Source: Bosea sp. 685 (GTDB taxonomy: Bacteria; Pseudomonadota; Alphaproteobacteria; Rhizobiales; Beijerinckiaceae). Taken from it: 64,000 nucleotides of DNA. The stretch is taken from contig NZ_CP134779.1 of assembly GCF_031884435.1 (NCBI RefSeq), forward strand, positions 4,030,001 through 4,094,000, given 5' to 3'. Below, piece after piece: positions 54,556 through 63,432 of the stretch; within the stretch, counting starts at the first letter, position 1; each line of letters begins with the position of its first letter. The position numbers were made by a program, and so were the translations under genes. The notes beneath the pieces are model-generated. The model was not told where the DNA came from. It did no database searches and saw nothing but the letters and a program-made list of their open reading frames with translations.

Positions 54556-54873
54556 ATGAAACAGGATAGCTTTCGTTGCATCATTCGTGGACGTGGTACC
54601 GAGTGGGAAGGGCTTTGCCTGGATCTCGATATCGCTGTCCATGGGGCCTCCCAAGATGAGGTCGAAAAGTCCCTGCGCGACGCTGTCATTTCCTACGTGG
54701 ATGATGCCATGCAGGAAAGCCCGGAAAACCGCGCGAGACTGCTGAACCGGCGCTCGCCTTGGCTCGTCCGCGCCAAGCTGTCCTTGAGTTTGGCCCTTCA
54801 TACGCTCAAGGCTGGACGACCTGATCGAGACGAGAAGACGCAGAGCAGCTTCGATCTCGCTTGCCACGCCTGA
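54556..54873 (+). CDS. hicB: HicB-like antitoxin
   Basis: A 105-aa protein with the partial RNase H fold of HicB: FRCIIRGRGTEWEGLCLDLDIAVHGASQDEVEKSLRDAV. The C-terminal helix that would bind DNA is short. AAGGAGGG precedes the ATG. It is the first gene of the pair, opposite to the usual hicAB order but common in the hicBA subtype. Confidence 0.8.
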   Translation: MKQDSFRCIIRGRGTEWEGLCLDLDIAVHGASQDEVEKSLRDAVISYVDDAMQESPENRARLLNRRSPWLVRAKLSLSLALHTLKAGRPDRDEKTQSSFDLACHA

Positions 54874-55091
54874 TCTGCACCTACCGGCTTTTTGTCGAAA
54901 TTCTTGCCGCACACGGATTCGTTTTGCATCGGCATGATGGCGGCAGCCACCAGCGCTGGCGTAGCGAGGTCAATGGACGCGTCTATCTGGTCGATGTCAC
55001 GCCGCATCGGATTAACGACGATATCCCGACCGGAACCCTCAAGGCGATGATCCGTCAAAGCGGGCTTAGCGAAAAGCTTTTCCGCCGCTAG
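54861..55091 (+). CDS. hicA: HicA-like mRNA interferase toxin
   Basis: A 76-aa double-stranded RNA-binding-fold toxin starting TTG 54861. It has the catalytic region HRHDGGSHQRWR with the key His, then GTLKAMIRQSGLSEKLF. It overlaps hicB by 13 bp. Confidence 0.82.
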   Translation: MPRLICTYRLFVEILAAHGFVLHRHDGGSHQRWRSEVNGRVYLVDVTPHRINDDIPTGTLKAMIRQSGLSEKLFRR

Positions 55092-55113
55092 CCCCGTCAT
55101 TGCTACCCCTCAA

Positions 55114-55144
55114 AGCCCGCCCTCACAGGCGGGCTCTTTTGTTT
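55114..55144 (+). terminator. Rho-independent terminator after hicA
   Basis: AGCCCGCC and GGCGGGCT arms with a CTCACA loop, followed by CTTTTGTTT. Confidence 0.85.
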
Positions 55145-55160
55145 GGGCCAGAGCCCTTTC

Positions 55161-55253
55161 CGATCCAATTGGATCGCTCAACAGGTGCGGATCCCTGTTC
55201 TGACGCATTGTCTTCACGCGAACCGCTGCCCACATCGCTCGAAAGCGCCCTAC
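55161..55253. repeat. CGATCCAATTGGATCG palindrome and dispersed repeat
   Basis: A perfect 16-bp palindrome at 55161-55176 precedes a copy of the ACGCG/CGAACCG/GCTCGAAA repeat at 55195-55253, which also appears at 19352, 21562, 34909 and 49151. Confidence 0.6.
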
Positions 55254-55495
55254 CCCCACCGGAAGGCCGGGATAAGCGCGACGTTCTTGCCGCGCCCGCC
55301 GCCCGCCCGGCAAACCGAGCAGGTCAATTTCGGCCTAAGCTCATCCGCGCAATGGATGCCGCTATCGACGAGGCGGGCCAGCATCTGGGGCGTCATGCGC
55401 TTCTCATTGCCGCAATCGTCGCAGCGGATATAGAGCGCGGCAAAATCGGCCAGGCCGGGCTTATCTCGCGACATCCCCCGGCAAACACTGCTCAT
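55250..55495 (-). CDS. Small zinc-ribbon protein
   Basis: An 81-aa protein with two CxxC knuckles, IRCDDCGNEK and LTCSVCRAGG, separated by 35 residues with MTPQMLARL. It probably binds zinc and may touch nucleic acid. ATG 55495 has AAGGG upstream; ATG 55474 is possible. Part of the phage-like module. Confidence 0.65.
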   Translation of the reverse strand: MSSVCRGMSRDKPGLADFAALYIRCDDCGNEKRMTPQMLARLVDSGIHCADELRPKLTCSVCRAGGGRGKNVALIPAFRWG

Positions 55496-55600
55496 GGCCG
55501 ACCCTTTTCTGTTCCCTCAATGTTCTCATTTAAGCCAGCCCGGCAACCTGAAGTCGAGTCGTAAATCGGCTGCCCCCCTCAAAATAAATCGCATCGGTGG

Positions 55601-55642
55601 CGATACGATACGTATTGACTTAATTCGATACATTTCGCATCA
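55601..55642 (+). promoter_or_regulatory. Second pair of S24-repressor operators
   Basis: CGATAC-N5-GTATTG (55601-55617) and CGATAC-N5-GCATCA (55626-55642), again 25 bp apart, lie in front of the gene at 55668 and overlap TTGACT at 55615. Confidence 0.6.
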
Positions 55643-55667
55643 TTCCTCCATCGCAGGAGGGACCCGG

Positions 55668-55997
55668 ATGAGCGCCAGCGCCGCGACATTCCCGTTCGAG
55701 GATTGCGATTTCGATCATGGCGATGTCTGCATCGGCGGCATCGACCTGATCGAGATCGAGACGCAGGACGGTGTCGACTTCACCGTCATCGACATCATCG
55801 CCAGCAAGCGCAGCCAGACCATGCCCTGGCTGGTCATGGGCGTGACCGATTGGGTTGCCGGCGACCTCGCACGCCCCAAAAGCCAGTCCCGCATCCGCAA
55901 GGCCTATCAGAACCACATCGCGGAGCGCGAGGATTGCAGCACCGCAGACGCCGCCGATTTTGCCCATGACATGCGGCTGAACGCGGCGGCCGCGTGA
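55668..55997 (+). CDS. Uncharacterised protein under phage-type control
   Basis: A 109-aa acidic protein, MSASAATFPFEDCDFDHGDV, with the central TPWLVMGVTDW-like stretch and a helical tail. AGGAGG is well placed before ATG 55668. It is probably repressed by the S24 protein. No family recognised. Confidence 0.7.
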   Translation: MSASAATFPFEDCDFDHGDVCIGGIDLIEIETQDGVDFTVIDIIASKRSQTMPWLVMGVTDWVAGDLARPKSQSRIRKAYQNHIAEREDCSTADAADFAHDMRLNAAAA

Positions 55998-56098
55998 AGG
56001 ACTGCCCCGCCCGTCAGGCTGTGTTCATATCTTCGCGCGCAGATTGCGCCTTTGTTCGGCCTCATGGCCGGTCACGGCAATCGGGAAGGGAGTTCGCC

Positions 56099-56416
56099 AT
56101 GTCGAGGATTTTTGCGTTGGTCGCCTTGGCGGGGCTGGCCGCCCTGTCGGGAACCGCCGCCCAGGCGCAGTATTACGACCCCTATGGCCGCCCGCCCCCG
56201 CCGCGCTACGATTACGACCGCCCGCCGCCGCCGCGCGACTGGGAATATGAGCGCCGGCGGCCGCGCTATGAGGATGATCGCGGCTATCGCCCGCGTCGCT
56301 TCGGCGAGATGTGCGTGACCTCGCGCGGCAGCTGCGAGACGCGTCCCGCCCCTGTCGGCGCCGGCTGCGGCTGCTATATCGACGGCTTCGGTTCGAAGCG
56401 CGGCATCATCCAGTAG
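56099..56416 (+). CDS. Small exported Pro/Tyr/Arg-rich protein
   Basis: A 105-aa protein with signal peptide (MSRIFALVALAGLAALSGTAAQA) followed by a Pro-Arg-Tyr-rich domain (YGRPPPPRYDYDRPPPPRDW) and a C-terminal Cys-rich end (CVTSRGSC, GAGCGCYIDGFG). It is probably periplasmic with disulfides. Similar small proteins are common in Hyphomicrobiales; role unknown. Confidence 0.8.
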   Translation: MSRIFALVALAGLAALSGTAAQAQYYDPYGRPPPPRYDYDRPPPPRDWEYERRRPRYEDDRGYRPRRFGEMCVTSRGSCETRPAPVGAGCGCYIDGFGSKRGIIQ

Positions 56417-56437
56417 CTTTCGCGCGGCGCCTACGGA

Positions 56438-57897
56438 TCAATCCGCAGCGCCGCGGATCGTCGCCAGCGCGTCGAGCGCGCGCTGGCGCCCAAAGGCCAG
56501 GTCGATGACCGGTCGCGGATAGGTTTCGCCAAGCCTGACACCGGCATCTAGCAGGGTCGAGGCACTGGCCTGCCAAGGCGTGTGAATGGCGTCGTCGTCG
56601 AGTTGTGCGAGCTCGGGCACCCAGCGGCGCACATAGTCGCCCCTGGGGTCGAATTTTTCGCCCTGCGTCACCGGGTTGAAGATGCGGTAATAAGGCGCGG
56701 CATCCGCGCCCGAGCCCGCAACCCATTGCCAGCTTGCGGCGTTGCTCGCCGGATCGGCATCGACAAGCGTATCCCAGAACCAGTCTTCGCCCTGCCGCCA
56801 GTCGATCAGCAAATGCTTGATCAGGAAGGATGCGGTGACCATGCGCACCCGGTTGTGCATCCAGCCGGTCGCCCAGAGCTCCCGCATGCCGGCATCGACC
56901 AGCGGATAGCCGGTCTGGCCGCGCTGCCAGCGCTTCAGCGCCTCGGTCTCCTCGCCCCAGGGAAAGGCATCGAAGCGGGCATTGTAGTTCTTCGTCGCAA
57001 GCTCGGGATTGTAGAACAACAGGTGATAGGAGAACTCGCGCCAGCCGATCTCCGAGAGGAACTTGTCCAGATCGGACGCACTCCCCGCCGCCATGCCGCT
57101 CGCCAATGCCGTCTGGCAGGCATGCCAGATCTGGCGGGGGCCGATCTCGCCGAAGCGCAGATGCGGCGAAAGCCGCGATGTCGAGACGAAATCGGGCCTG
57201 TTGCGCCCTTCGCCATAGCCCCGGAGCGAGCCGGAGAGAAAATCCCCGAACCGCTCGGCCGCGCCCGCCTCGCCCGGCGTCCATGCGGCGCGCAGGCCTC
57301 CGGCCCAGTCCGGCTTGGTCGGCTCGAGCGCGAGATCGGCGAGGTCGACCGCCGCCCTGGCGAGAGTGCTCGGCAGCGGCAGCGGCAAAATGCGCTGCGG
57401 CGCAGGCTCTGGCGCAGCCGGCTCACCCTTGGCGCGCGCCGCGCGCCAATAAGGCGTGAACACCTTCATCGGCTCACCGAGCTTGCTCGACACCTGCCAG
57501 GGCTCGTTGAGGAGATGGCTGTTGAAGCTGCGAACGGTGACGCCCGCACCGACCAGCGTCTGCTTCAGATCGCGATCGAGCGCGATCGAGGCCGCCTCAT
57601 AGCGTCGGCTCCAGGTCACGAAATCGATTCCAGCCTCTGCCACCAGCTTCGGCAGGAGATCGGCGGGATCGGCGCGCATCAGCACGAGTTCGCCCCCCTC
57701 TCGCGCAGCGAGGCCTGGAGCGCGCGCAGCGACTGCGCCAGCCACCATCGCGAGGCGCCACCGAGGCGGCGGCGCTCGCCGCCCTCGTCGAGGATATAGA
57801 GGCACAGCGTCGGGCCATGGGCGGTCGCGGCGGCAAGCCCCGGATTGTCGGCGAGCCTCAGATCGTCGCGGAACCAGTGCAAGGCGGCTCTTGTCAT
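56438..57897 (-). pseudogene. phrB: Cryptochrome/photolyase-family deoxyribodipyrimidine photolyase, frameshifted
   Basis: The protein begins MTRAALHWFRDDLRLADNP at 57897 in one frame and continues GGELVLMRADPADLLPKL in another, down to 56438, about 486 aa in all. The shift lies at a six-base C run (57693-57698, plus strand); one added base would restore a single frame. The C-terminal FAD-binding domain is complete: SRLSPHLRFGEIGPRQIWHA, GWREFSYHLLF, ELWATGWMHNRVRMVTASFLIKH and DADPASNAASWQWVAGSGAD. If intact it repairs cyclobutane pyrimidine dimers with blue light. Confidence 0.88.
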
Positions 57898-58038
57898 CCC
57901 GCTTGAGTAGGGTGCGACGGTGCCGCCCGGCAAGATGCTGCTCCAGCCTTTGTGGACGCCGCGACATCGGGGCCTGTCCGCTGCGCGACATTGAGGGTAA
58001 GCAGGCGCCTGCAACGGCTAGGATAAGGACACGACGAC

Positions 58039-58398
58039 ATGACCATCGAACGGACCGGATTGACGCCGCGCTGGTGCGATTCCGCCGCCTTCAACGGCAT
58101 CGTCTTCCTGGCCGGGCATTGCGCGGAGAAAACGCAAGGCGCCTCGCTCACGGAGCAGACGCAGGAGGTTCTCGCTTTGCTGGAGGAGACGCTGGAGGCT
58201 GCCGGCACCGGCAAGGAGCGCATCCTCAGCGTCCAGATCTTCCTGACCAATATCAAGGCGATCGGCGAGATGAATGCGGTCTGGGACGCTTGGGTCGCGC
58301 CCGGCAATGCCCCGGCACGGGCGACGGTGCAGGCGGAACTGGCCTCGCCGGGCTATGCGATCGAGATCACCGCGGTCGCGGCCAAGCGTTCCGCCTGA
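58039..58398 (+). CDS. RidA-family protein
   Basis: A 119-aa YjgF/RidA protein: FNGIVFLAGHCAEKTQG, IFLTNIKAIGEMNAVWDAWV and ARATVQAELASPGYAIEITAVA. The Arg of the ARATVQA motif, which binds the imine carboxylate, is kept. It would hydrolyse reactive enamines/imines, but this is a group away from classical RidA. Confidence 0.9.
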   Translation: MTIERTGLTPRWCDSAAFNGIVFLAGHCAEKTQGASLTEQTQEVLALLEETLEAAGTGKERILSVQIFLTNIKAIGEMNAVWDAWVAPGNAPARATVQAELASPGYAIEITAVAAKRSA

Positions 58399-58440
58399 AG
58401 CACCGCAGGAATGGGGATGGGGCGCGGCAAGAGGCGCGAT

Positions 58441-59328
58441 ATGACAAGGCGGCCATGGCTCCTCCCCGGCCTGATGCTTGCCCTGCTGCTGGATGGCTCG
58501 CTCGCTTTGGGCCAAGAGCCCTTGGCGCAGGAGCCGCCCTCCTCGGGCATCGATGCTGCGCTCTGCCGCCTGATCGACGACGCCGCAACAGCGCAGGCCG
58601 TACCCGCCGGATTCCTGACGCGGTTGATCTTCCAGGAATCGAGCTTCCGCCCGGGCGTCACCAGCTCGGCCGGCGCGCAGGGCGTGGCGCAGTTCATGCC
58701 CGGCACGGCGCGCGAGCGCGGGCTCGCCGACCCGTTCGACCCCGAGCAGGCCGTGCCCAAGGCGGCGCATTTCCTCAGCGAACTGCGCCAGCGCTTCGGC
58801 AATTGGGGGTTGGCGGCGGCGGCCTATAATGGCGGCCCGACGCGCATCTCGAGCTGGATCGCCGGCCGCGGCTTCCTGCCCGTCGAGACCGAAAACTATG
58901 TCCTCTCGATCACTGGCGCGGCCGCCGAGGCCTGGGCCGAGGATGCGCGGGCGGCGGCCGAGGGCGAAGCCCGCCCCGCCCGGCCGGCAAGCCCGGACGG
59001 CCAGGCGCCATGCCTGACCACGGTCGCGCTGATCCGCGCCGGGCGCGGCGCGCTTGCCATTGCGGAGGCGCCCTTCGCGCCCTGGGGCGTGCAGCTCGCG
59101 GCCAATTTCTCGAAGGCGCGCGCGCTTTCGGCCTTTCAGCGGGCGAGCGCCCGGCATCGCGCCATCATTGCCGATCTCTCCCCGATGGTGATCGGCACAA
59201 GGCTGCGCAGCCGCGGCACGCGCGCCTTCTACCGGGTCAGATTGCCCGCAGCGACGCGGGCGCAGGCCAGCGCCCTGTGCCGGCGTATTCAGGAGAACCG
59301 GGGCGCCTGCGTGGTGCTGAAGAGCTGA
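58441..59328 (+). CDS. Lytic transglycosylase, SLT domain
   Basis: A 295-aa exported protein: signal peptide MTRRPWLLPGLMLALLLDGS, then the transglycosylase domain with catalytic Glu in LIFQESSFRPGVTSSAGAQG, QFMPGTARERG and AAAAYNGGPTRIS. The C-terminal part has a SPOR-like region with two Cys (ALCRRIQENRGACVVL). It cuts the glycan strands of peptidoglycan. AAGAGG before 58441 decides the start. Confidence 0.92.
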   Translation: MTRRPWLLPGLMLALLLDGSLALGQEPLAQEPPSSGIDAALCRLIDDAATAQAVPAGFLTRLIFQESSFRPGVTSSAGAQGVAQFMPGTARERGLADPFDPEQAVPKAAHFLSELRQRFGNWGLAAAAYNGGPTRISSWIAGRGFLPVETENYVLSITGAAAEAWAEDARAAAEGEARPARPASPDGQAPCLTTVALIRAGRGALAIAEAPFAPWGVQLAANFSKARALSAFQRASARHRAIIADLSPMVIGTRLRSRGTRAFYRVRLPAATRAQASALCRRIQENRGACVVLKS

Positions 59329-59505
59329 GGCGGCCTGCGGTTATGTTGCTCACGCGCAACGAGGGCTAGCAAAGCCCTTGACCTCGCACCGTTGTGATGA
59401 TGGCGCAATTGCGCCGATGCCATGACTCTGACAGAAAATTGAGAAGATGTTGACGCTTTTAGGTCAACTTCGCGCCAGCGCCCCCCGCCATCCGCCGAGG
59501 TCCCG

Positions 59506-60087
59506 ATGAACCGTTTCTTCCACATGGCCACGCTTGCCGGGCTTGGCCTGCTTGCCGTGGCGACGTCCGCCCATGCCTATGAGATCGATCCGCTGACGCG
59601 CCAGCCGCTGATGCAGAGCGTCGATCCGGCCAAGGCGCAGGCGACCGCGATCCCGCGCGAGCTTGTCTCCTATGACGGCAAGCAGCGCCCCGGCACCATC
59701 GTGATCAACACCACCGAGCGCCGGCTTTATTACGTGATGCCCGACGGCAAGGCGATGCGCTACGGCGTCGGCGTCGGCCGCCCCGGCTTCGACTGGGCCG
59801 GCGCGCAGAGCATCACCCGCAAGGCGGAATGGCCGAGCTGGACGCCGCCCTCGCAGATGCTGAAGCGCCGCCCCGACCTGCCGCGCTTCATGGCCGGCGG
59901 CCCGGAAAACCCGCTCGGCGCGCGCGCCATGTATCTCGGCTCGACGCTTTACCGCATCCACGGCTCGAACGAGCCGGAGACGATCGGCCAGGCGGTCTCC
60001 TCGGGCTGCATCCGCATGCTGAACGAGGACGTCATCGACCTCTATGAGCGCGCCAAGGTCGGCACCCGGGTCGTCGTCGCCCGCTGA
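59506..60087 (+). CDS. L,D-transpeptidase (YkuD)
   Basis: A 193-aa enzyme with signal peptide (HMATLAGLGLLAVATSAHA). The YkuD domain has the catalytic His in YRIHGSNEPETIG and Cys in VSSGCIRMLNEDV, both intact. It cross-links peptidoglycan by 3-3 bonds or links it to outer-membrane proteins. It follows the lytic transglycosylase and has a terminator 48 bp downstream. Confidence 0.94.
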   Translation: MNRFFHMATLAGLGLLAVATSAHAYEIDPLTRQPLMQSVDPAKAQATAIPRELVSYDGKQRPGTIVINTTERRLYYVMPDGKAMRYGVGVGRPGFDWAGAQSITRKAEWPSWTPPSQMLKRRPDLPRFMAGGPENPLGARAMYLGSTLYRIHGSNEPETIGQAVSSGCIRMLNEDVIDLYERAKVGTRVVVAR

Positions 60088-60134
60088 GCGGCGAGAGACA
60101 TAGCGGGTTTCAAAAGAAGCCCGTTTCCAAAGCA

Positions 60135-60165
60135 AAGGCCGGCGGTGACGCCGGCCTTTTCGTTT
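60135..60165 (+). terminator. Rho-independent terminator after L,D-transpeptidase
   Basis: AAGGCCGGCG and CGCCGGCCTT arms with a GTGA loop and a T-rich tail (TTTTCGTTTG). Confidence 0.88.
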
Positions 60166-60227
60166 GTCCTGACGGAAGGCGGGAGCGCTGTTGCGCTCTT
60201 CTGGAACGTTTTCCACGCAGCTCGAAC

Positions 60228-60315
60228 CGTCATTGCGAGCACAGCGAAGCAATCCAGGAGGTCTCGCTCGACGGCCCCTGGATTGCTTCGTCGCTGACGC
60301 TCCTCGCAATGACGG
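60228..60315. repeat. REP/BIME-like inverted repeat
   Basis: CGTCATTGCGAG..AGCGAAGCAATCCAGG is repeated in inverse as CCTGGATTGCTTCGTCGC..CTCGCAATGACG. This long palindrome is a common alphaproteobacterial intergenic repeat and lies between converging genes. Confidence 0.8.
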
Positions 60316-60354
60316 GTAACGCCACTCATACAGCGGACTTTGAACCGCCAGCGC

Positions 60355-61863
60355 TCACCCCGATGCAGCGGGCGCCTCGACCACCACCGCTCGCCTGGCC
60401 CGGAACGCAACGAACAGCTGGTAAGCGAAGAACAGCCCGATCAGGCTAAGCAGCGTCGCGCTGATCGGATGTGTGAAGAAGGTCGTGAAGCTGCCCCGGC
60501 TGATGATCATCGCGCGGCGGAAATACTCTTCCAGCATCGGCCCCAGGATGAACCCCAGCATCATCGGCGCCGGATCGAGCGACAGGCGCATCATGGTGTA
60601 GCCGATCAGGCCGAACGCCGCCGTGGTGAAGATGTCGTTGAGGCTGTTGTTGACGCTGAACGTGCCGATGCAACAGAAGAACAGGATCGACGGGAACAGC
60701 ACGTTGTAGGGTATCTTGAAGACCGAGAGCCAGAACCGCACCAACGGCACGTTCAAGATCAGCAGGAAGCAGTTTCCGACCCACATGCTGGCGACAAGGC
60801 CCCAGAACAGGTCGGGATGCTTGGCGATCATGTTCGGGCCCGGCTGAATCCCCTTGATGATGAAAGCCGCCATCATCAGCGCCATGACGGCGTTCTCGGG
60901 GATGCCGATGCTCATCAGGGGAATGAAGCTGGTGCGCGCCGCCGCCTCGTCGGCCGCCGCTTGTCCCGCGACGCCCTCGATCGCGCCGTCCCCGATCTCG
61001 TGCTTGTACTTGCTGACCTTCTTGTCGAGGGCATAGGCGGCGAATTGCGCGATCACCGGGCCGCCACCCGGTAGGATGCCGAGGATGGAGCCGACGACGC
61101 TGCCGCGCAGCGCACTGGGAATGATGCGCTTGAACTCCGGCCAGGTCGGCATCAGGTGGATCTTGCCGTTGAAGGGCGTCCGTTCCTCGCGCGCATCGAG
61201 GTTCTTGGTGATCTCGGCGATGCCGAAGCAGCCCAGCGCCAGGCTGACGAGGCTGACACCGTCGGTGAGCGAGGGCAGCCCGAAGGTGAAGCGCTCCATG
61301 CCGGTCTCCAGATCGGTACCGACCTGTCCGAGCAGGACACCGAGCAGGCACATCGCCAGCCCGTTCAGCAGGCTGCCGGTGGTGATGAAGCTGACGCAGA
61401 CGAAGCCGACCAGCATCAGCGCGCAATAATCGGTGGGGCCGAACAGCAGGGCGACCTGGCCAAGCGTCGGCGCAAGGCTCGCCAGCACGACGATCGCGAC
61501 CGTGCCGCCGATGAAGCTCGAGACGCCGGCGGTGAAGAGGGCAAGGCCGGTCTTGCCCTTCAGCGTCATCTGGTAGCCGTCGATGCAGGCCACGATGCTG
61601 CTGGCATGGGGGATCTTCATGGTGATGGCGCTGACGCTGTCGCCATATTGGGCGCCGTAATAGATGCCCGCGAGCATGATCAGCGCGCCACCGGTCGGCA
61701 GCGAATAGGTCAATGGCAAGAGCAGGCTGATCGTCGCCAATGGCCCGAGCCCAGGCAGCAGGCCAACCAGCGTGCCGACCACGCAGCCGATGGCGCAGTA
61801 GAGCAGGTTCGCCGGCGTCAGCGCATGCTCGAAGCCGAATGCGAGATTATTCAGGATTTCCAT
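60355..61863 (-). CDS. tctA: Tripartite tricarboxylate transporter, large permease TctA
   Basis: A 502-aa membrane protein with about ten helices: GLLPGLGPLATISLLLPLT at the N-terminus, YYGAQYGDSVSAI, GILPGGGPVIAQFAAYALDKK and SFIPLMSIGIPENAV are the TctA signatures. It takes up a carboxylic acid with a proton or sodium gradient. The start overlaps the TctB stop by one base (TGATG). No TctC binding protein is in the window. Confidence 0.95.
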   Translation of the reverse strand: MEILNNLAFGFEHALTPANLLYCAIGCVVGTLVGLLPGLGPLATISLLLPLTYSLPTGGALIMLAGIYYGAQYGDSVSAITMKIPHASSIVACIDGYQMTLKGKTGLALFTAGVSSFIGGTVAIVVLASLAPTLGQVALLFGPTDYCALMLVGFVCVSFITTGSLLNGLAMCLLGVLLGQVGTDLETGMERFTFGLPSLTDGVSLVSLALGCFGIAEITKNLDAREERTPFNGKIHLMPTWPEFKRIIPSALRGSVVGSILGILPGGGPVIAQFAAYALDKKVSKYKHEIGDGAIEGVAGQAAADEAAARTSFIPLMSIGIPENAVMALMMAAFIIKGIQPGPNMIAKHPDLFWGLVASMWVGNCFLLILNVPLVRFWLSVFKIPYNVLFPSILFFCCIGTFSVNNSLNDIFTTAAFGLIGYTMMRLSLDPAPMMLGFILGPMLEEYFRRAMIISRGSFTTFFTHPISATLLSLIGLFFAYQLFVAFRARRAVVVEAPAASG

Positions 61864-62285
61864 CAGAAGAGCCTCAGATTGAGGCCGAGGAAGCGCTCGA
61901 AGACATAGGCCACGACGATGAGGCCGAGCGCGATCTTGAGATTGCGCGTCCAGGAATAGGTCACCGCCGCAAAGCCGGCGATGAAGACCATCAGGACGAT
62001 CCCCAGGGCGGCGTTGACGAGCTGGGCTCCCACGACGAAGGCCACCAGCCCGAGCATGATCAAGGCGATGTTCTTGAGGTTGAAGCTGAGCGGCACCGGA
62101 GCGGTCAGGCGCGCCTGCACAATGATCAGCAAGGCAATGGCGAGCAGCGGGACGCTCAGCAGGAGCGGGAAGAGCCCGGGGCCGGCATGGGCCAGATCAC
62201 CAAGCGGATAGCGCAGCGCAGTCGCCATGAAAAAAAGCGCTACCGCCGCGAGGAAAAACCCTCGCGCGGAATTCTGGTTGACCAT
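61863..62285 (-). CDS. tctB: Tripartite tricarboxylate transporter, small permease TctB
   Basis: A 140-aa protein with four helices; the GPGLFPLLLSVPLLAIALLIIV segment and FVVGAQLVNAALGIVLMVF are typical of TctB. It forms the permease with TctA. The 240 bp upstream to 62524 contain no gene but probably the promoter for this operon. Confidence 0.92.
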   Translation of the reverse strand: MVNQNSARGFFLAAVALFFMATALRYPLGDLAHAGPGLFPLLLSVPLLAIALLIIVQARLTAPVPLSFNLKNIALIMLGLVAFVVGAQLVNAALGIVLMVFIAGFAAVTYSWTRNLKIALGLIVVAYVFERFLGLNLRLF

Positions 62286-62524
62286 GCCTGCACTCCCTAG
62301 GTGAATTATTTCATTTGATTGTTGTTTTGCACGGAACCGCCGTCAAGCGGAACGCCGGCGCAGTTCACGGTTTTAGGGCATGGTTTTGTGGCGGCGGCCA
62401 CACGCCCGCAGGCCGGCACCGGGCTGACGGGGGCTAGTCGTCGATTGCGGTTCCAAAGAGTTGTCGCAAAGCTGCCGTTCTGCGAGGTTTCGGACATCAT
62501 CCGACGAGAATCGACGCATCGATT

Positions 62525-63205
62525 ATGAGAAAAGCCAGCCTTCCTTCAGTCTTTCTGCTCATCGCGGCACTCACCGGATATCAGAGCGCCCTCCCCGCCA
62601 AGGCCTCCGAGCCGACACTCGAACAGACCGCGGAACTCTATTATCGCGCCCGCCTCAATTACGATCGCGCCAGCGCCGCGCGCCTGAACAAGGAACTGCG
62701 GCCGGAATCCGAGGGCCGCGATTACATCGACATGACGATGTTCAACGATCCGATCGCATGGCAGATCAAGCGGATGGCGAGTTTGACGCTGAAGAGCGAT
62801 CCCTCGGGACGCGAGCTAAAGCGCTTGATGGCCAGGCTCATCGTCGAAAGCTCAAGGCGTGTCCGCTGCACGGCGGTTGGCAGCAGGGTCAGCAGCGAGC
62901 CGGCCGATGGCCGCTTCCACGCCACCGTCACGCTCGATTGCCTGGTGCCGGACGCCGTCGCGGAACTGATGCAGGTGAAGCGCTCGGATGAGGGAGCGGA
63001 TATGAACAATCCAACCCCGCGCACCTTGAAAAGCGTGATCGATGCCTATGCAAAAGCCCCTCTGACACGCCGCATTGCCACAGAGATGGATCTCACCGCC
63101 GGCCTGGCGAAGGAGCGCTGGATGCCGAGCCAGTATCGAAGCGGCATCGATCTGGTGACGGGAGGCCTCATCGGCCAGATCAAGGAGTCCGGCCTCGGCA
63201 GGTAG
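62525..63205 (+). CDS. Uncharacterised exported protein
   Basis: A 226-aa protein with signal peptide (MRKASLPSVFLLIAALTGYQSALPAKA). The rest is helical, with YYRARLNYDRASAARLNKEL near the N-terminus and VRCTAVGSRVSSEPADGRFHATVTLDCLVPDA containing a likely Cys pair. It is probably periplasmic. I do not recognise a domain. Confidence 0.75.
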   Translation: MRKASLPSVFLLIAALTGYQSALPAKASEPTLEQTAELYYRARLNYDRASAARLNKELRPESEGRDYIDMTMFNDPIAWQIKRMASLTLKSDPSGRELKRLMARLIVESSRRVRCTAVGSRVSSEPADGRFHATVTLDCLVPDAVAELMQVKRSDEGADMNNPTPRTLKSVIDAYAKAPLTRRIATEMDLTAGLAKERWMPSQYRSGIDLVTGGLIGQIKESGLGR

Positions 63206-63255
63206 GCGGTCCGTCGCTGCGACTGAAGGGCCGGCCTATCGCATTTGGATTCTTG

Positions 63256-63380
63256 AGCCCTCATCCTGAGGAGCCGCGGCACGCGGCGTCTCGAAGGATG
63301 TTCCAGTTTGCTCCGGAAACGCCTTCTGGAGCATCCTTCGAGACGCGCTTCCTGCGGAAGCGCTCCTCAGGATGAGGGCT
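63256..63380. repeat. REP palindrome CCCTCATCCTGAGGAGC
   Basis: CCCTCATCCTGAGGAGC with GGCGTCTCGAAGGATG is repeated in inverse as CATCCTTCGAGACGC and CTCCTCAGGATGAGGG, giving a stem of about 45 bp in two arms between converging genes. It may end transcription from both sides. Confidence 0.8.
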
Positions 63381-63432
63381 GAGGGGCCATATGCGATTGC
63401 CCTGTCCGCAGCGGGGACAATCGGCTTGTCCG

